The position numbers and the translations under genes were made by a program. 64,000 nucleotides of DNA from Novosphingobium lentum NBRC 107847 (GTDB lineage: Bacteria > Pseudomonadota > Alphaproteobacteria > Sphingomonadales > Sphingomonadaceae): NCBI RefSeq assembly GCF_001590965.1, contig NZ_BCTW01000010.1:62001-126000 (forward strand), given 5' to 3'. The number at the start of each line of letters is the position of its first letter. The stretch's first letter is position 1. The notes under the pieces are model-generated. The model ran no database searches. It had not been told where the DNA came from and saw only the letters and a program-made list of their open reading frames with translations. Positions 55,553 through 64,000 of this stretch are shown one piece after another.

Positions 55553-55613
55553 CCGCTCATCCCGAGCCTGTCGAAGGGTGTGCGCGGGCTTCGACCGGCT
55601 CAGCCTGAGCGGG
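55553..55613. repeat. Inverted repeat, CCTGTCGAAGG family
   Basis: CCGCTCATCCCGAGCCTGTC on the left and TTCGACCGGCTCAGCCTGAGC on the right (inverted, imperfect). In the SDR-PTP gap. Confidence 0.65.
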
Positions 55614-55619
55614 CTCTGG

Positions 55620-56093
55620 TCAGTCATGCGGGTTACCCCTCGAAATGAACGCCGCCCATGGCGCGGCGCGCGGATCGGCGCTGGTGTCGGGCGACCACTG
55701 CTGCTCCATCAGCGCGCGCGCCGCAGCTTCGGTCATCGTGTCGTCGGCCACGTGGAGGCGATAGAAGAACGCCGAGACGCGCCAGTTCATGATGCAGTGG
55801 ACGTGCGCCGGGCCTGGCGCGGCGGCGAGCGCCGCGCGGAACGCGGCGAAGTGATCCTCGCCCGGCGCATCGAACGGCACCGGGATGTGGGTGTAGCCGA
55901 TGCCGTGCGCGGCCAGCTTCGCGCCTTCGTCCGCCAGCGCATCGGGGTGATCGTCGAGCGCGAGGTTGATGACGTGGCGCACCCCGATCGCGGCGAGCTG
56001 CGGCACATCGCCCGCCTCGATCCGCCCCGAGGTGGTCGTGCGCGCGTCGATCCGCTGCCAGCTGCGGATGTGGTCGGGATCGGGCGCCGACAT
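55620..56093 (-). CDS. Tyrosine-phosphatase-fold protein with short P-loop
   Basis: A 157-residue protein of the PTP-like/DUF442 type: IRSWQRIDARTTTSGRIEAGDVPQLAAIGVRHVINLALDDHPDALADEGAKLAAHG, then HVHCIMNWRVSAFFYRLH. The P-loop reads C-x4-R and not the canonical C-x5-R; I recall the same HCIVNARVSAF spacing in relatives. ATG 56093 lies 5 nt after the amidohydrolase stop, so the two are coupled. Activity uncertain. Confidence 0.75.
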   Translation of the reverse strand: MSAPDPDHIRSWQRIDARTTTSGRIEAGDVPQLAAIGVRHVINLALDDHPDALADEGAKLAAHGIGYTHIPVPFDAPGEDHFAAFRAALAAAPGPAHVHCIMNWRVSAFFYRLHVADDTMTEAAARALMEQQWSPDTSADPRAAPWAAFISRGNPHD

Positions 56094-56097
56094 CGCC

Positions 56098-56970
56098 TCA
56101 GACCAGCCCCAGCACCCGCGCGGCATTGTCCTTCATGATGCCGGGCATGACCTCGTCCTTGAACCCCACGCCCTTGGCCGCATCGATCCACTTGCTCGGG
56201 TGGATAAGCGGAAAATCGCTGCCGAACAGCATCTTCTTGCGCAGCTGCGTGTTGGCGTACTGGATGATCTGCGGCGCGAAATACTTCGGGCTCCAGCCCG
56301 ACAGATCGATGAACACGTTGTCCTTGTGCAGCGCCATCGACAGGCTTTCATCGACCCACGGCCAGCTTGGGTGCGCCAGGATGATCTTCATGTCGGGGAA
56401 ATCGACCGCGACATCATCGACCAGCATCGGTTGCCCGTACTTGAGGTGAACGCCGCCGCCGCCGCGCATGCCGGTGCCCATGCCCGAATGGCCGGTGTGG
56501 AAGATCGCGGGCAGCTTGTATGCGTTGATCACCTCGTAGATCGGGTAGCCAACCTGTTCGGCGGGGTGCAGGTTCTGCATGATGTGATGGAACTTGAAAC
56601 CCTTGACGCCGTGGTTTTCGACGAGATCACGCGCCTCGCGCGCGCCCAGCTTGCCCTTGTGCGGATCGATCGAGGCGAACGGGATGCAGATGTCGTCGTT
56701 CTTCGCCGCGAATTCCGCGATCTCGTAGTTCGAGATGCGCTTGGCCCCGATGCCGCTCTCGCAATCGACGGTGAACAGGCAGAACGCGATCTGCTGTTCG
56801 CGGTAGATGTCGGCGATCTCGGGCATCTTGGGCCGTTCGCGCGGCGCCTTGAAATAAGCCGAGGCGGCATCGAAGAACTGGCCCATCACCGGGTCTTCGG
56901 GATCGTGGCACGACACTTCGGCATGGACGTGCACGTCGATGGCTTTGATCTGGGTGAGGTCGATGGGCAT
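56098..56970 (-). CDS. Amidohydrolase (ACMSD-like, PF04909 type)
   Basis: A 290-residue metal-dependent hydrolase or decarboxylase: IDVHVHAEVS with HxH metal ligands, FHTGHSGMGTG, ILAHPSWPWVDE and LFGSDFPLIHPSKWID with the catalytic Asp. The group includes resorcylate and ACMS decarboxylases and several lactone hydrolases. The upstream frame to 57117 lies in a repeat; ATG 56970 is chosen. It is distinct from the LigW-type gene, which lacks HxH. Confidence 0.83.
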   Translation of the reverse strand: MPIDLTQIKAIDVHVHAEVSCHDPEDPVMGQFFDAASAYFKAPRERPKMPEIADIYREQQIAFCLFTVDCESGIGAKRISNYEIAEFAAKNDDICIPFASIDPHKGKLGAREARDLVENHGVKGFKFHHIMQNLHPAEQVGYPIYEVINAYKLPAIFHTGHSGMGTGMRGGGGVHLKYGQPMLVDDVAVDFPDMKIILAHPSWPWVDESLSMALHKDNVFIDLSGWSPKYFAPQIIQYANTQLRKKMLFGSDFPLIHPSKWIDAAKGVGFKDEVMPGIMKDNAARVLGLV

Positions 56971-57060
56971 GGAATTCCCTAGCAGAAACGTGGGTACTCC
57001 CCTCTCCTGCCGGAGCGGGGCATTTGGACCGTCGACTTCGATCATCGTCCGCGAATTCTG

Positions 57061-57180
57061 AACCACCCGCTCATGGTGAGGAGGGGCTGAGCTTGTCGAA
57101 GCCCCGTCTCGAACCATCGCACGCGGGCTCCTTCGAGACGCCGTTTCGGCAAGCTCAACGGCTCCTCAGGATGAGCGGTT
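57061..57180. repeat. Long inverted repeat (GAGCTTGTCGAAGC family)
   Basis: The ~50-bp left arm at 57061-57112 and the ~48-bp right arm at 57133-57180 are imperfect inverses; inner parts CCCGTCTCGA and TCGAGACGCC are clear. Fills most of the 238-bp gap between ALDH and the amidohydrolase; no gene there. Confidence 0.75.
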
Positions 57181-57208
57181 CAGATCAATCGCACGATGCC
57201 GCAAGCAC

Positions 57209-58633
57209 TCACACCAGCGCGTCGCGCTTCACGGTGATGACCTGCGAATACGTGAACTCCTTGAGCCCCTCGACGCCGTACTCGGCGCCGAAGCCCGATT
57301 GCTTGTGCCCGCCGAACGGTGCGAACGGCGAGAGGTGGAGGAATTCGTTGATCCACACCGTGCCGGTTTCCAGCTGTTCGGCAATCTTCACGCCGCGATC
57401 GGTATCCTTGGTCCACACTGCACCGGCGAGGCCGTAGTCCGAGTTGTTGGCGCGCTCGATCACTTCCTCGTCGGTCGAGAACTTCATCAGCGGCATGACC
57501 GGGCCGAACTGTTCCTCGGCCACGATCCGCGCGTCTTCTGGCGGATTGTCGAGAATCGTGATCGGCACGTAATAGCCCGATCCCGAAGGATCGACGTTGC
57601 CGCCGACGAGGAACTTGTAGCCGTGCGCCTTGGCATCCTCGATCAGTTCGCACACGCGGTCGAACTGCTTCTTGTTCTGGATCGGGCCGACGCCGGTGCC
57701 CTGGTGCGCGCCATCGCCCACGGTGACCGTGCGCGCATAGGCGGCAATCGCCTGGCTCATCTCGTCGTAGATATCCTCGTGGATGTAGATGCGTTTGGCG
57801 GCGACGCAGATCTGCCCGGCGTTGGTGAAGCTGGACCAGAACAACTGTTCGGCCACCTTGGCGACATCGGCATCGGGCAGCACGATCGAGGCATCGTTGC
57901 CGCCCAGTTCCAGCGTGATGCGCTTCAGGTCCTTGCTCGCGCCTTCCATGATCTTCTTGCCGGTCGCGGTGGAGCCGGTGAAGGTGATCTTGTCGATGTC
58001 GGGATGCGCGGTGATCAACGGGCCGAGCGAATCCTCGCCGGTGATGATGTTGACCACGCCTGCGGGCACGAGGTCCTTGATCAGTTCGGCGAACCGCAGC
58101 GTGGTGAGCGGGGTGAACGGCGAAGGCTTGAGCACGATCGTGCAGCCCGACAGCATGGCCGGCGCGATTTTCTGCACCGCCATCAGCAGCGGAAAGTTCC
58201 ACGGCACGATTCCGCCGACCACGCCCACCGGCACGCGGCGGGTGCGGCTGAGCCGCTCGGCGGTGTCCTCGTTGATGACGTCGGTCAGCTCGAGCGTCGC
58301 CTGCGCGGCGACCATGGCTGACGCCGCGCCGATCTCGAACTGCGCCTGGTCGTGCGGCTTGCCCTGTTCGCTGGTGAGCAGGCGGTAAAGCTCGTCGTGA
58401 TTGTCGGCGATCGCGGCAGACATCGCATTGATCGCCGCCCGGCGTTGCTCGACCGGGGTCTTCGACCAGGTCTTGAACGCGCGGCGCGCGGCGGCGACGG
58501 CGCGGTCGAGTTCGGCCGGGCCGCAAGCCGGGACGGTGCCGACGACCTGCTCGTTCGCCGGGTTGATGACGTCGAGCGTGGCGGCGGTCGAAACCATCTC
58601 GCCGTCGATCAGATTGCGATAGAGCTCAGCCAT
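57209..58633 (-). CDS. Aldehyde dehydrogenase (NAD(P)+)
   Basis: A 474-residue ALDH: VGVVGGIVPWNFPLLMAVQKIAPAMLSG, FTGSTATGKKIMEGAS, catalytic Glu in ITLELGGNDASIVL and catalytic Cys in NAGQICVAAKRIY. NDAS and GQICVAAKR are typical of the broad-range aldehyde/vanillin group. It lies directly downstream of the PQQ dehydrogenase on the same strand; together they could take a side-chain alcohol via aldehyde to acid. Confidence 0.9.
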   Translation of the reverse strand: MAELYRNLIDGEMVSTAATLDVINPANEQVVGTVPACGPAELDRAVAAARRAFKTWSKTPVEQRRAAINAMSAAIADNHDELYRLLTSEQGKPHDQAQFEIGAASAMVAAQATLELTDVINEDTAERLSRTRRVPVGVVGGIVPWNFPLLMAVQKIAPAMLSGCTIVLKPSPFTPLTTLRFAELIKDLVPAGVVNIITGEDSLGPLITAHPDIDKITFTGSTATGKKIMEGASKDLKRITLELGGNDASIVLPDADVAKVAEQLFWSSFTNAGQICVAAKRIYIHEDIYDEMSQAIAAYARTVTVGDGAHQGTGVGPIQNKKQFDRVCELIEDAKAHGYKFLVGGNVDPSGSGYYVPITILDNPPEDARIVAEEQFGPVMPLMKFSTDEEVIERANNSDYGLAGAVWTKDTDRGVKIAEQLETGTVWINEFLHLSPFAPFGGHKQSGFGAEYGVEGLKEFTYSQVITVKRDALV

Positions 58634-58690
58634 GGGATTCTCCTTTGTCGCGAGGCCCGCGCCGGGCGTGCCTCACCGGTTTGGACGCGA

Positions 58691-60820
58691 TTACTTCGAC
58701 GCGGTTTCCAGCGCCTTGTCTTCATTGGCACGCTTGATCAGGTACTGGCGCACATCCTCGACATCGGCGGGCTGCAATGCGCCACTGAACGAGACCATGC
58801 CGTTGTGCTGCAACGCGCCGTCGACCACCACCGACTTGAGCGCCTCAGCCGATCCGATCGCGCCCGAATGGCGCAAGTCGGGAACCAGGCCGCCCGCGAT
58901 CGCCGCGTCACCGTGGCACACCGAACAATAGCGGCCATAGACTTGCGCGCCGTGGGCGATCTGTTCGGGCTTGCCGGTCGAAGCCGGGGGATCGAGCACC
59001 AGCTTGGCCATCGGCGGGGATGCGGGCAGTTGGCCTTTGGCGCCCAGCTTGAACACCAGCAGACGGCTGATGTTGTGCGCCGCGCCCGATTTGTTGGCGA
59101 GCACGCCCGTGGCCAGATCGTACACCCCGCCCCAGCCGACCATGATCGCGACGTATTGTTCGCCATCGATCGAATAGGTCATCGGTGCGGCGATCACCCC
59201 GGTCTGCGTCGGGAACGACCACAGCTTGGCGCCCTTGTCGGCGCTGAACGCGGAAAATTCGCCCGCCGCGCTGCCCTGGAACACCAGGTTGCCCGCCGTC
59301 GCCAGCGTGCCGCCATTCCACGGGCCGACCTGCTTGACCCGCCACACTTCCTTCTGCGCCACCGGATCCCACGCGATCAGCGCACCCGTCGTCGCGCCGA
59401 GCGCACCGGCGCGCGCCTTGGCATCGGCGGGCATCGACACGGCGGCGGAATCCATGCCGGTCTGGAAGCCGATCGAGCTGGCCTGCCAGCCCTTGGCGGC
59501 GGCGTAAGGGAACGCTGCCTCGTTCGCGGGAATGTAGATCAGGCCGGTTTTCTGGCTGAAGCTCATCGACTGCCAGCTGTGCGCGCCCAGCGCGCCGGGC
59601 ATGCTGATGAACGGCTTGCCGGTCTTGTCGTACTGCGCCGCCGGGTTGATCGTCGGACGCCCGGTCAGGGGGTCCATCGCGGTGGCCCAGTTGATCGCCA
59701 CGAAGTTCTTGGCCGACAGGAACTTGCCGGACTTCGCGTCGATCACATAGACGTGGCCGTTCTTGGGCGCGTGCAGCAAAACGTGCTGCTTCTGGCCGTT
59801 GATGACAAGATCGGCGACGATGATCTGCGCATCGGAATCGAAGTCCCAGCGGTCCTGCGGGGTTTCCTGATAGTGCCAGACATATTCGCCGGTGTCGGCG
59901 TTCACCGCCACAATCGAGCTGGTGTAAAGGCTGTCGCCATCGCGCCCGGCGGCGGTCGCGTTCCACGGTTCGGCATTGCCGGTGCCGAAGAACACGAGGT
60001 TGGTGGCGGGATCGTACGTGATCGAATCCCACACGGTGCCGCCCGCGCCCAGCTTCCACCATTCGCCGGTCCACGTCTTGGCGGCGGCTTCCATCTGCTT
60101 GTTCTCGAACCCATCGGCCGGGTTTCCGGGGACGGTGAAGAACTTCCACACTTCGGCGCCGGTCTCGGCATCGTAGGCCGCAAGATAACCGCGCGCCTTG
60201 TATTCCGCCCCGCCCTCGCCGATCAGCACGCGGCCCTTGACAATGCGCGGCGCGCCGGTGATCGAATAGTCGGTCTGGTTGGGCACCACGACCTTGGACC
60301 ACACTTCCTTGCCGGTTTTCTGGTCGAGCGCGACCAGCCGCCCGTCGAGTGTGCCGACATAGACTTTGTCGCCATACAGCGCGACGCCGCGGTTAACCGC
60401 ATCGCAGCAGGCGCGGACCAGCGTTTCGCGCGGGACCTTGGGATCGTACGACCACTTCAGCGCGCCGGTCTTGGCGTCATAGGCCTTGACCATCGACCAC
60501 GCGGTGGACACGAACAGCGTGCCGTCGTGCATCAGCGGCGTCGCTTCCTGCCCGCGCGCGGTTTCCAGGTCGGACGACCACGCCAGCCCCAGCTGGCCGA
60601 CGTTCTGATCGCTGACCTGCGTCAGCGGCGAAAAGCGCTGCTCGCCATAATCGCGGCCATAGCTGAGCCATTCATTGCCATCGGCGGCAACGATCTTGGC
60701 GTCGGTCACGCCTTCGGTGGCAGGCTTGGCAGGTGCGGCCGTGCTTCCGCCGGCGCCGGTGACGTTGCAGGCCGCCAGCGGCAGCATCGCCGCCGCCAGG
60801 AACAGTGCTTTCAATCGCAT
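58691..60820 (-). CDS. PQQ-dependent alcohol dehydrogenase with cytochrome c domain (lipoprotein)
   Basis: A 709-residue quinohaemoprotein. Lipobox LPLAAC at 14-19 anchors it in the membrane facing the periplasm. The PQQ propeller has the adjacent Cys pair at 138-139 (RACCDAVNR) and the catalytic region RWDFDSDAQ, with Asp326 and a second Asp328. The DxD pair is the lanthanide-type signature; Ca-type enzymes have Ala, Ser or Thr at the second place. A C-terminal cytochrome c domain carries CSVCH. It would oxidise an alcohol and pass electrons to the respiratory chain. Confidence 0.9.
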   Translation of the reverse strand: MRLKALFLAAAMLPLAACNVTGAGGSTAAPAKPATEGVTDAKIVAADGNEWLSYGRDYGEQRFSPLTQVSDQNVGQLGLAWSSDLETARGQEATPLMHDGTLFVSTAWSMVKAYDAKTGALKWSYDPKVPRETLVRACCDAVNRGVALYGDKVYVGTLDGRLVALDQKTGKEVWSKVVVPNQTDYSITGAPRIVKGRVLIGEGGAEYKARGYLAAYDAETGAEVWKFFTVPGNPADGFENKQMEAAAKTWTGEWWKLGAGGTVWDSITYDPATNLVFFGTGNAEPWNATAAGRDGDSLYTSSIVAVNADTGEYVWHYQETPQDRWDFDSDAQIIVADLVINGQKQHVLLHAPKNGHVYVIDAKSGKFLSAKNFVAINWATAMDPLTGRPTINPAAQYDKTGKPFISMPGALGAHSWQSMSFSQKTGLIYIPANEAAFPYAAAKGWQASSIGFQTGMDSAAVSMPADAKARAGALGATTGALIAWDPVAQKEVWRVKQVGPWNGGTLATAGNLVFQGSAAGEFSAFSADKGAKLWSFPTQTGVIAAPMTYSIDGEQYVAIMVGWGGVYDLATGVLANKSGAAHNISRLLVFKLGAKGQLPASPPMAKLVLDPPASTGKPEQIAHGAQVYGRYCSVCHGDAAIAGGLVPDLRHSGAIGSAEALKSVVVDGALQHNGMVSFSGALQPADVEDVRQYLIKRANEDKALETASK

Positions 60821-60858
60821 CGAAACAGGACCCTCTCCAGACTGTCCGCTTGGGCGGA

Positions 60859-62424
60859 TCAGTTGACCATGCGCGCGGCGTCGCCCCAATATTTGCGACG
60901 CAGCGCCTTCTTGTCCATCTTGCCCGCTGCGGTGCGCGGAATCGAGTCGATAAATTCAACCGATTTCGGCGCCTTGACCCCGCCCAGCCGCGCCTTGCAA
61001 TGCGCGATGATCGCGGCTTCGTCGATGCCATCTGAAACAACGACCGCGTGGACCTGCTCGCCCCACTTCTCGTGCGGGATGCCGAACACCGCGCATTCGC
61101 GCACCGCTGCCAGTTCGGTCACGGCGGCCTCGACTTCGGCGGTGAACACGTTGAACCCGCCCGAGACGACCATGTCCTTCTTGCGGTCGACGATGTAGAG
61201 ATAGCCATCGGCATCGAACTTGCCGATGTCGCCGGTGTGGTGCCAGCCGAACTTGCGCACTTCGGCGGTCGCCTCGGGCATTTCGAAGTACGAATGCGTG
61301 ACCAGTGGCCCGCGCACCACGATCTCGCCCGCCTCGCCCAACGGCATGAAGTTCCCGTCATCGTCCATCAGGCGGACTTGGATCGAGCGCGTCGGCTTGC
61401 CGCACGAAGCCAGCTTGTCCGGCGCATCGACCGCGAACTTCGCCACGTCTTCGGGCGGCAGCCACGCGATGATCATCGGGCATTCGACCTGGCCGTACGA
61501 CTGGCACAGGCACGGGCCGAACACCTCGGCCGCCTGGCGCAGCTTTTCCGGGCTGCACGGCGATCCGACGAGGATGAAGATGCGCAGCGATGAATAGTCG
61601 TGGCTGCGCAGTTCGGGCGAGGCAAGGCACTGGTACATCGCCGTCGGCGGCAGGTACATGTGGCTGACCTTGTACGTCTCGATCGCGCGCAGCACTTTGT
61701 CCGCATCGAACCCCGGCAGGATCACCTGCGTCGCGCCCAGGCTCAGGGTGGACAGCGCGATCGGGCCGGCGGCATGGGTGATCGGCGCGGAGACCAGCGC
61801 GACCGGATTGTCGGTGCGCCCGCCCATCGCATCGGCGGCGGTCTCGATCATCGTGCCCCAGCCAAGGTTGTTGACGTTGGCACCCTTGGACGGGCCGGTG
61901 GTGCCGCCGGTGGCGGCGATCAGCACGATGTCCTCAAGATTGCCGAACGCGTCGATCTCGGGCTCGACGAAATCGGCCGCAGTTACGCCCTCGAGCAGCT
62001 CGTCGAGCGAAGGATCGTCACCCAGCCGCCGGTCAAGGCAGACGAACGTGGTCAGGCTGGGACACAGCGCGCGCAATTGCGCGACGTCGTCGGCCAGGCT
62101 CGAATGGTAGAACATCCACTGGCAGCGCACATAATTGATGTAGCCGGCATTGGCGTCGATCGCGTTGCGCGTGTTGACCGGGATCCACTTGCCATTGGCA
62201 CGCCAGATCGCGAGCATCGCCACCATCAGCATGCCGCCGTTGGGACCGTACAGGGCGGCAAGGTCCTGGTTGCCGAAGCCATGCTTCTGCATGACTGCTG
62301 CGATGCACTCCGACAGCTCCTTGACCTCGGCGAAGGTGTGGCTCTGCCCGGTCTCGGTGTCGATCACGCACGTGCGCTGGGGATCGCGGTCATGCCCGCG
62401 GTCGAAGTAGTCAATCGCGCGCAT
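60859..62424 (-). CDS. Acyl-CoA synthetase (AMP-binding)
   Basis: A 521-residue ANL-family ligase: AATGGTTGPSKGA (P-loop), SYGQVECP, GWHHTGDIGKFDADGYLYIVDRKKDMVVSGGFNVF (hinge and A8 motif), and the acetylatable Lys of PRTAAGKMDKKALRRKYWG. Activates a carboxylic acid, perhaps an aromatic propanoid or fatty acid. It lies 38 bp before the PQQ dehydrogenase and 3 bp after the GST pair, so all may share one message. Confidence 0.9.
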   Translation of the reverse strand: MRAIDYFDRGHDRDPQRTCVIDTETGQSHTFAEVKELSECIAAVMQKHGFGNQDLAALYGPNGGMLMVAMLAIWRANGKWIPVNTRNAIDANAGYINYVRCQWMFYHSSLADDVAQLRALCPSLTTFVCLDRRLGDDPSLDELLEGVTAADFVEPEIDAFGNLEDIVLIAATGGTTGPSKGANVNNLGWGTMIETAADAMGGRTDNPVALVSAPITHAAGPIALSTLSLGATQVILPGFDADKVLRAIETYKVSHMYLPPTAMYQCLASPELRSHDYSSLRIFILVGSPCSPEKLRQAAEVFGPCLCQSYGQVECPMIIAWLPPEDVAKFAVDAPDKLASCGKPTRSIQVRLMDDDGNFMPLGEAGEIVVRGPLVTHSYFEMPEATAEVRKFGWHHTGDIGKFDADGYLYIVDRKKDMVVSGGFNVFTAEVEAAVTELAAVRECAVFGIPHEKWGEQVHAVVVSDGIDEAAIIAHCKARLGGVKAPKSVEFIDSIPRTAAGKMDKKALRRKYWGDAARMVN

Positions 62425-62427
62425 CGG

Positions 62428-63213
62428 TCATCCCCACCGGTTGATTTCAGGGCCGGGTGCCCAGGCGCGCAACGGTTCGGCGGTCGTGGCGCGCGCAAGG
62501 GCGGCGGCCACGCTGGGCCGCGCCTTGACCCGGGCGAGCCAAGCCACGGTGCGCGGCGCGGCGGCAAACGCAGCGGGCCGCAGCGATGCCATGCCCGCGA
62601 GCCAGCCGTACGTCTCCAGATCGGCTATGGAAAATTCGCCCATCAGCCAGTCGCGCCCGTCGGCCAGCTTGGCCTCGCAGCGCTCCACCGCCTGATCGAC
62701 CTTGGTCTCGCTGTCCGCGACCTGGGCCGCATCGACCTGATCGTCGTGCAGCGCCTGCCAGCGCGCGCGCAGATCGTCGTTGACGATGGCCCCGGTGATC
62801 GCGGCAAACTTGGTGTTGTCGACCGCAGCCAGCGGGCCTTGCGCATTGGCAAGGTTGCCGAGCAGCGACGCGGCGGGGGCCAGCCGTTCGGTGATCTGGC
62901 GGCACCACATCATCATGTCCCAGTGCGCGTAAGGGTCTGTCGGCTGGAGTCCCGCCCCGCCTGCGGTTTCATCGAGGAACTGTGCGAGAAACACCGATTC
63001 GGTCATCGCCTCGCCAGCTGCGACCAGCACCGGACCTTCGCCTTCCAGCCCCATGTCGCGCGCCAGCGGATGGTCGATGCCGGGCAACGTGTGGCGCTCA
63101 CCCGCCAGCAGGTCGATGGGCCGGCATTCGACCGCCACGCCGGTTTCGGCCAGCGCGGCGAGCACCGCCAGCGACGGCCCGTTGGGTTCGCCGTGATAGA
63201 GGATCATGCTCAT
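62428..63213 (-). CDS. Glutathione S-transferase
   Basis: A 261-residue GST. The thioredoxin fold has ILYHGEPNGPSLAVLAALAETGVAVECRPIDLLAGERHTLPG with Ser14 in NGPSL, and the cis-Pro region is replaced by EGPVLVAAGEAMTESVFLAQFLDE. It overlaps the next GST by 4 nt (ATGA). Two different adjacent GSTs are as described for the heterodimeric beta-etherase BaeA-BaeB of Novosphingobium; that analogy is from memory and untested. Confidence 0.82.
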   Translation of the reverse strand: MSMILYHGEPNGPSLAVLAALAETGVAVECRPIDLLAGERHTLPGIDHPLARDMGLEGEGPVLVAAGEAMTESVFLAQFLDETAGGAGLQPTDPYAHWDMMMWCRQITERLAPAASLLGNLANAQGPLAAVDNTKFAAITGAIVNDDLRARWQALHDDQVDAAQVADSETKVDQAVERCEAKLADGRDWLMGEFSIADLETYGWLAGMASLRPAAFAAAPRTVAWLARVKARPSVAAALARATTAEPLRAWAPGPEINRWG

Positions 63214-64000
63214 CGTGACAGCGCTCCCGAATCCAGCTCGGACCTGATGCCCGAACTGATGCCCTCGGATTCGTCCTTGGGCGCGATGTAGTCCTGCTCG
63301 AGAATGGCGACGCGGCTGGCCATGTGCGTGCGCCCCAGCTTCCAGCAGGCGCGCGTTGCCGGGCGGGCGTAGATCGCACGCAGCCAGCGCATGATGTTCG
63401 GCGTCACCTCATCGTTGGCCAGGTGCGGCTGCGACAGCGGCATGGCGTAAGCCAGGTTGAACCCGTTGACGTCGGCGAGGCTGTAGGTGTCGCTCGCCAG
63501 CCATTGGTGCTGGCCCAGTTCCTGTTCCAGCATGCGGATGCCCACGCCGATGCGGCGGCCGCTTTCGGCCATTTCCGCCTCGCTGAACAGGCCATAGACC
63601 GCCTTGCGCCAGGCGATCTGCCGTTCGGGCAGCGGGATGCGCGCGATCGCTTCTTCCAGCTTGTCCTTGCCGTGCGCGGCGACCGCGTTGGGCCCGACGA
63701 AGAACTTCCAGCCGAACATCGAGAAGCTCGGCGCCAGCCACTGGTCCATGAACTTCATCCACCAGCGCACGCGCCAGCGATCCTGCGCATCGGCGGGCAT
63801 CAGTTCGGGCCCGGCGAACTCCTCGTTCACGTATTCCATGATAGCAGTGCTTTCGGTGAGCACGCGCGAGCCGTGGGTCATCGCCGGGATCGTGCCTTGC
63901 GGATTGATCGCCAGGTATTCCGGCTTGTGCTGGTCGAACTGGAGCATATCGATGTAATGGCTGGAAAATTCCACGCCCTTTTCCATCAGCGCCAGCATCG
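63210..64000 (-). CDS. Glutathione S-transferase (partial, 5' end cut)
   Basis: A GST lacking its first strand and helix, which lie past the window edge; 262 visible codons. LQFDQHKPEYLAINPQGTIPAMTHGSRVLTESTAIMEYVNEEFAGPEL is the thioredoxin fold with TES for gamma-Glu binding, close to LigE/LigF/LigP style; the helical domain has WMKFMDQWLAPSFSMFGWKFFVGPNAV. An ATG at 63998 is internal and not the true start. Overlaps the downstream GST start (4 nt), so the two are coupled. Confidence 0.85.
   Translation of the reverse strand, partial: MLALMEKGVEFSSHYIDMLQFDQHKPEYLAINPQGTIPAMTHGSRVLTESTAIMEYVNEEFAGPELMPADAQDRWRVRWWMKFMDQWLAPSFSMFGWKFFVGPNAVAAHGKDKLEEAIARIPLPERQIAWRKAVYGLFSEAEMAESGRRIGVGIRMLEQELGQHQWLASDTYSLADVNGFNLAYAMPLSQPHLANDEVTPNIMRWLRAIYARPATRACWKLGRTHMASRVAILEQDYIAPKDESEGISSGIRSELDSGALSR

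Overview
The window is a stretch of high-GC chromosome from an alphaproteobacterium, most likely a sphingomonad of the Novosphingobium/Sphingobium kind. The evidence is a circularly permuted two-piece tmRNA gene, HdaA next to a DUF2066 protein and purM, DUF2794, the small zinc-ribbon DUF2256, and lignin-dimer enzymes (lignostilbene dioxygenase, LigW, LigM/DesA, LigF types) known mainly from this order. I see no rRNA, tRNA, CRISPR array, transposase or phage gene. Many intergenic gaps carry imperfect inverted repeats of several sequence families.

Region 1 (1-34 kb) is mostly housekeeping. It holds glmU (cut by the window edge), gph, an OprP-type porin behind a likely Pho box, a MFE-2-type SDR, a stand-alone receiver protein, purN (fused to a MmcQ/YjbR domain) and purM. 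A divergent run follows: DUF2066, hdaA, cysE, DUF2794, DUF427. Next come ndk, holC, DUF2256 and pepA, then lptD-surA-pdxA-rsmA (outer-membrane biogenesis plus B6 synthesis and rRNA methylation), and malate synthase G. An arginine succinyltransferase set (M20 hydrolase, astA, astB) precedes the permuted ssrA gene, mscL, a lemA-TPM-TPM run, a Nudix hydrolase and an SDR.

Region 2 (34-64 kb) reads as a catabolic island for lignin-derived aromatic dimers. It encodes a lignostilbene dioxygenase with the full NOV1-type active site, a LigW-type 5-carboxyvanillate decarboxylase, a LigM/DesA-type tetrahydrofolate-dependent O-demethylase, two tandem LigD-like SDRs, LigF-like and other glutathione transferases, two aldehyde dehydrogenases, a PQQ-cytochrome c alcohol dehydrogenase with a lanthanide-type DxD motif, an acyl-CoA synthetase and three MFS transporters. 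A C1-disposal set accompanies them: frmA, metF and purU. A likely flow is dimer cleavage, aldehyde oxidation, decarboxylation, O-demethylation, and return of the methyl carbon to formate.

The most notable observation is one 19-bp palindrome, TTGTATG-N5-CATACAA, at five promoter regions of region 2 and nowhere I noticed in region 1. One copy lies between a MarR-family gene and the lignostilbene dioxygenase gene. It probably marks a MarR regulon joining dimer cleavage, demethylation, transport and C1 recycling. A second notable point is an in-frame Tat-like leader upstream of the LigW-type gene, starting on an ATG that overlaps the stop of the preceding gene.
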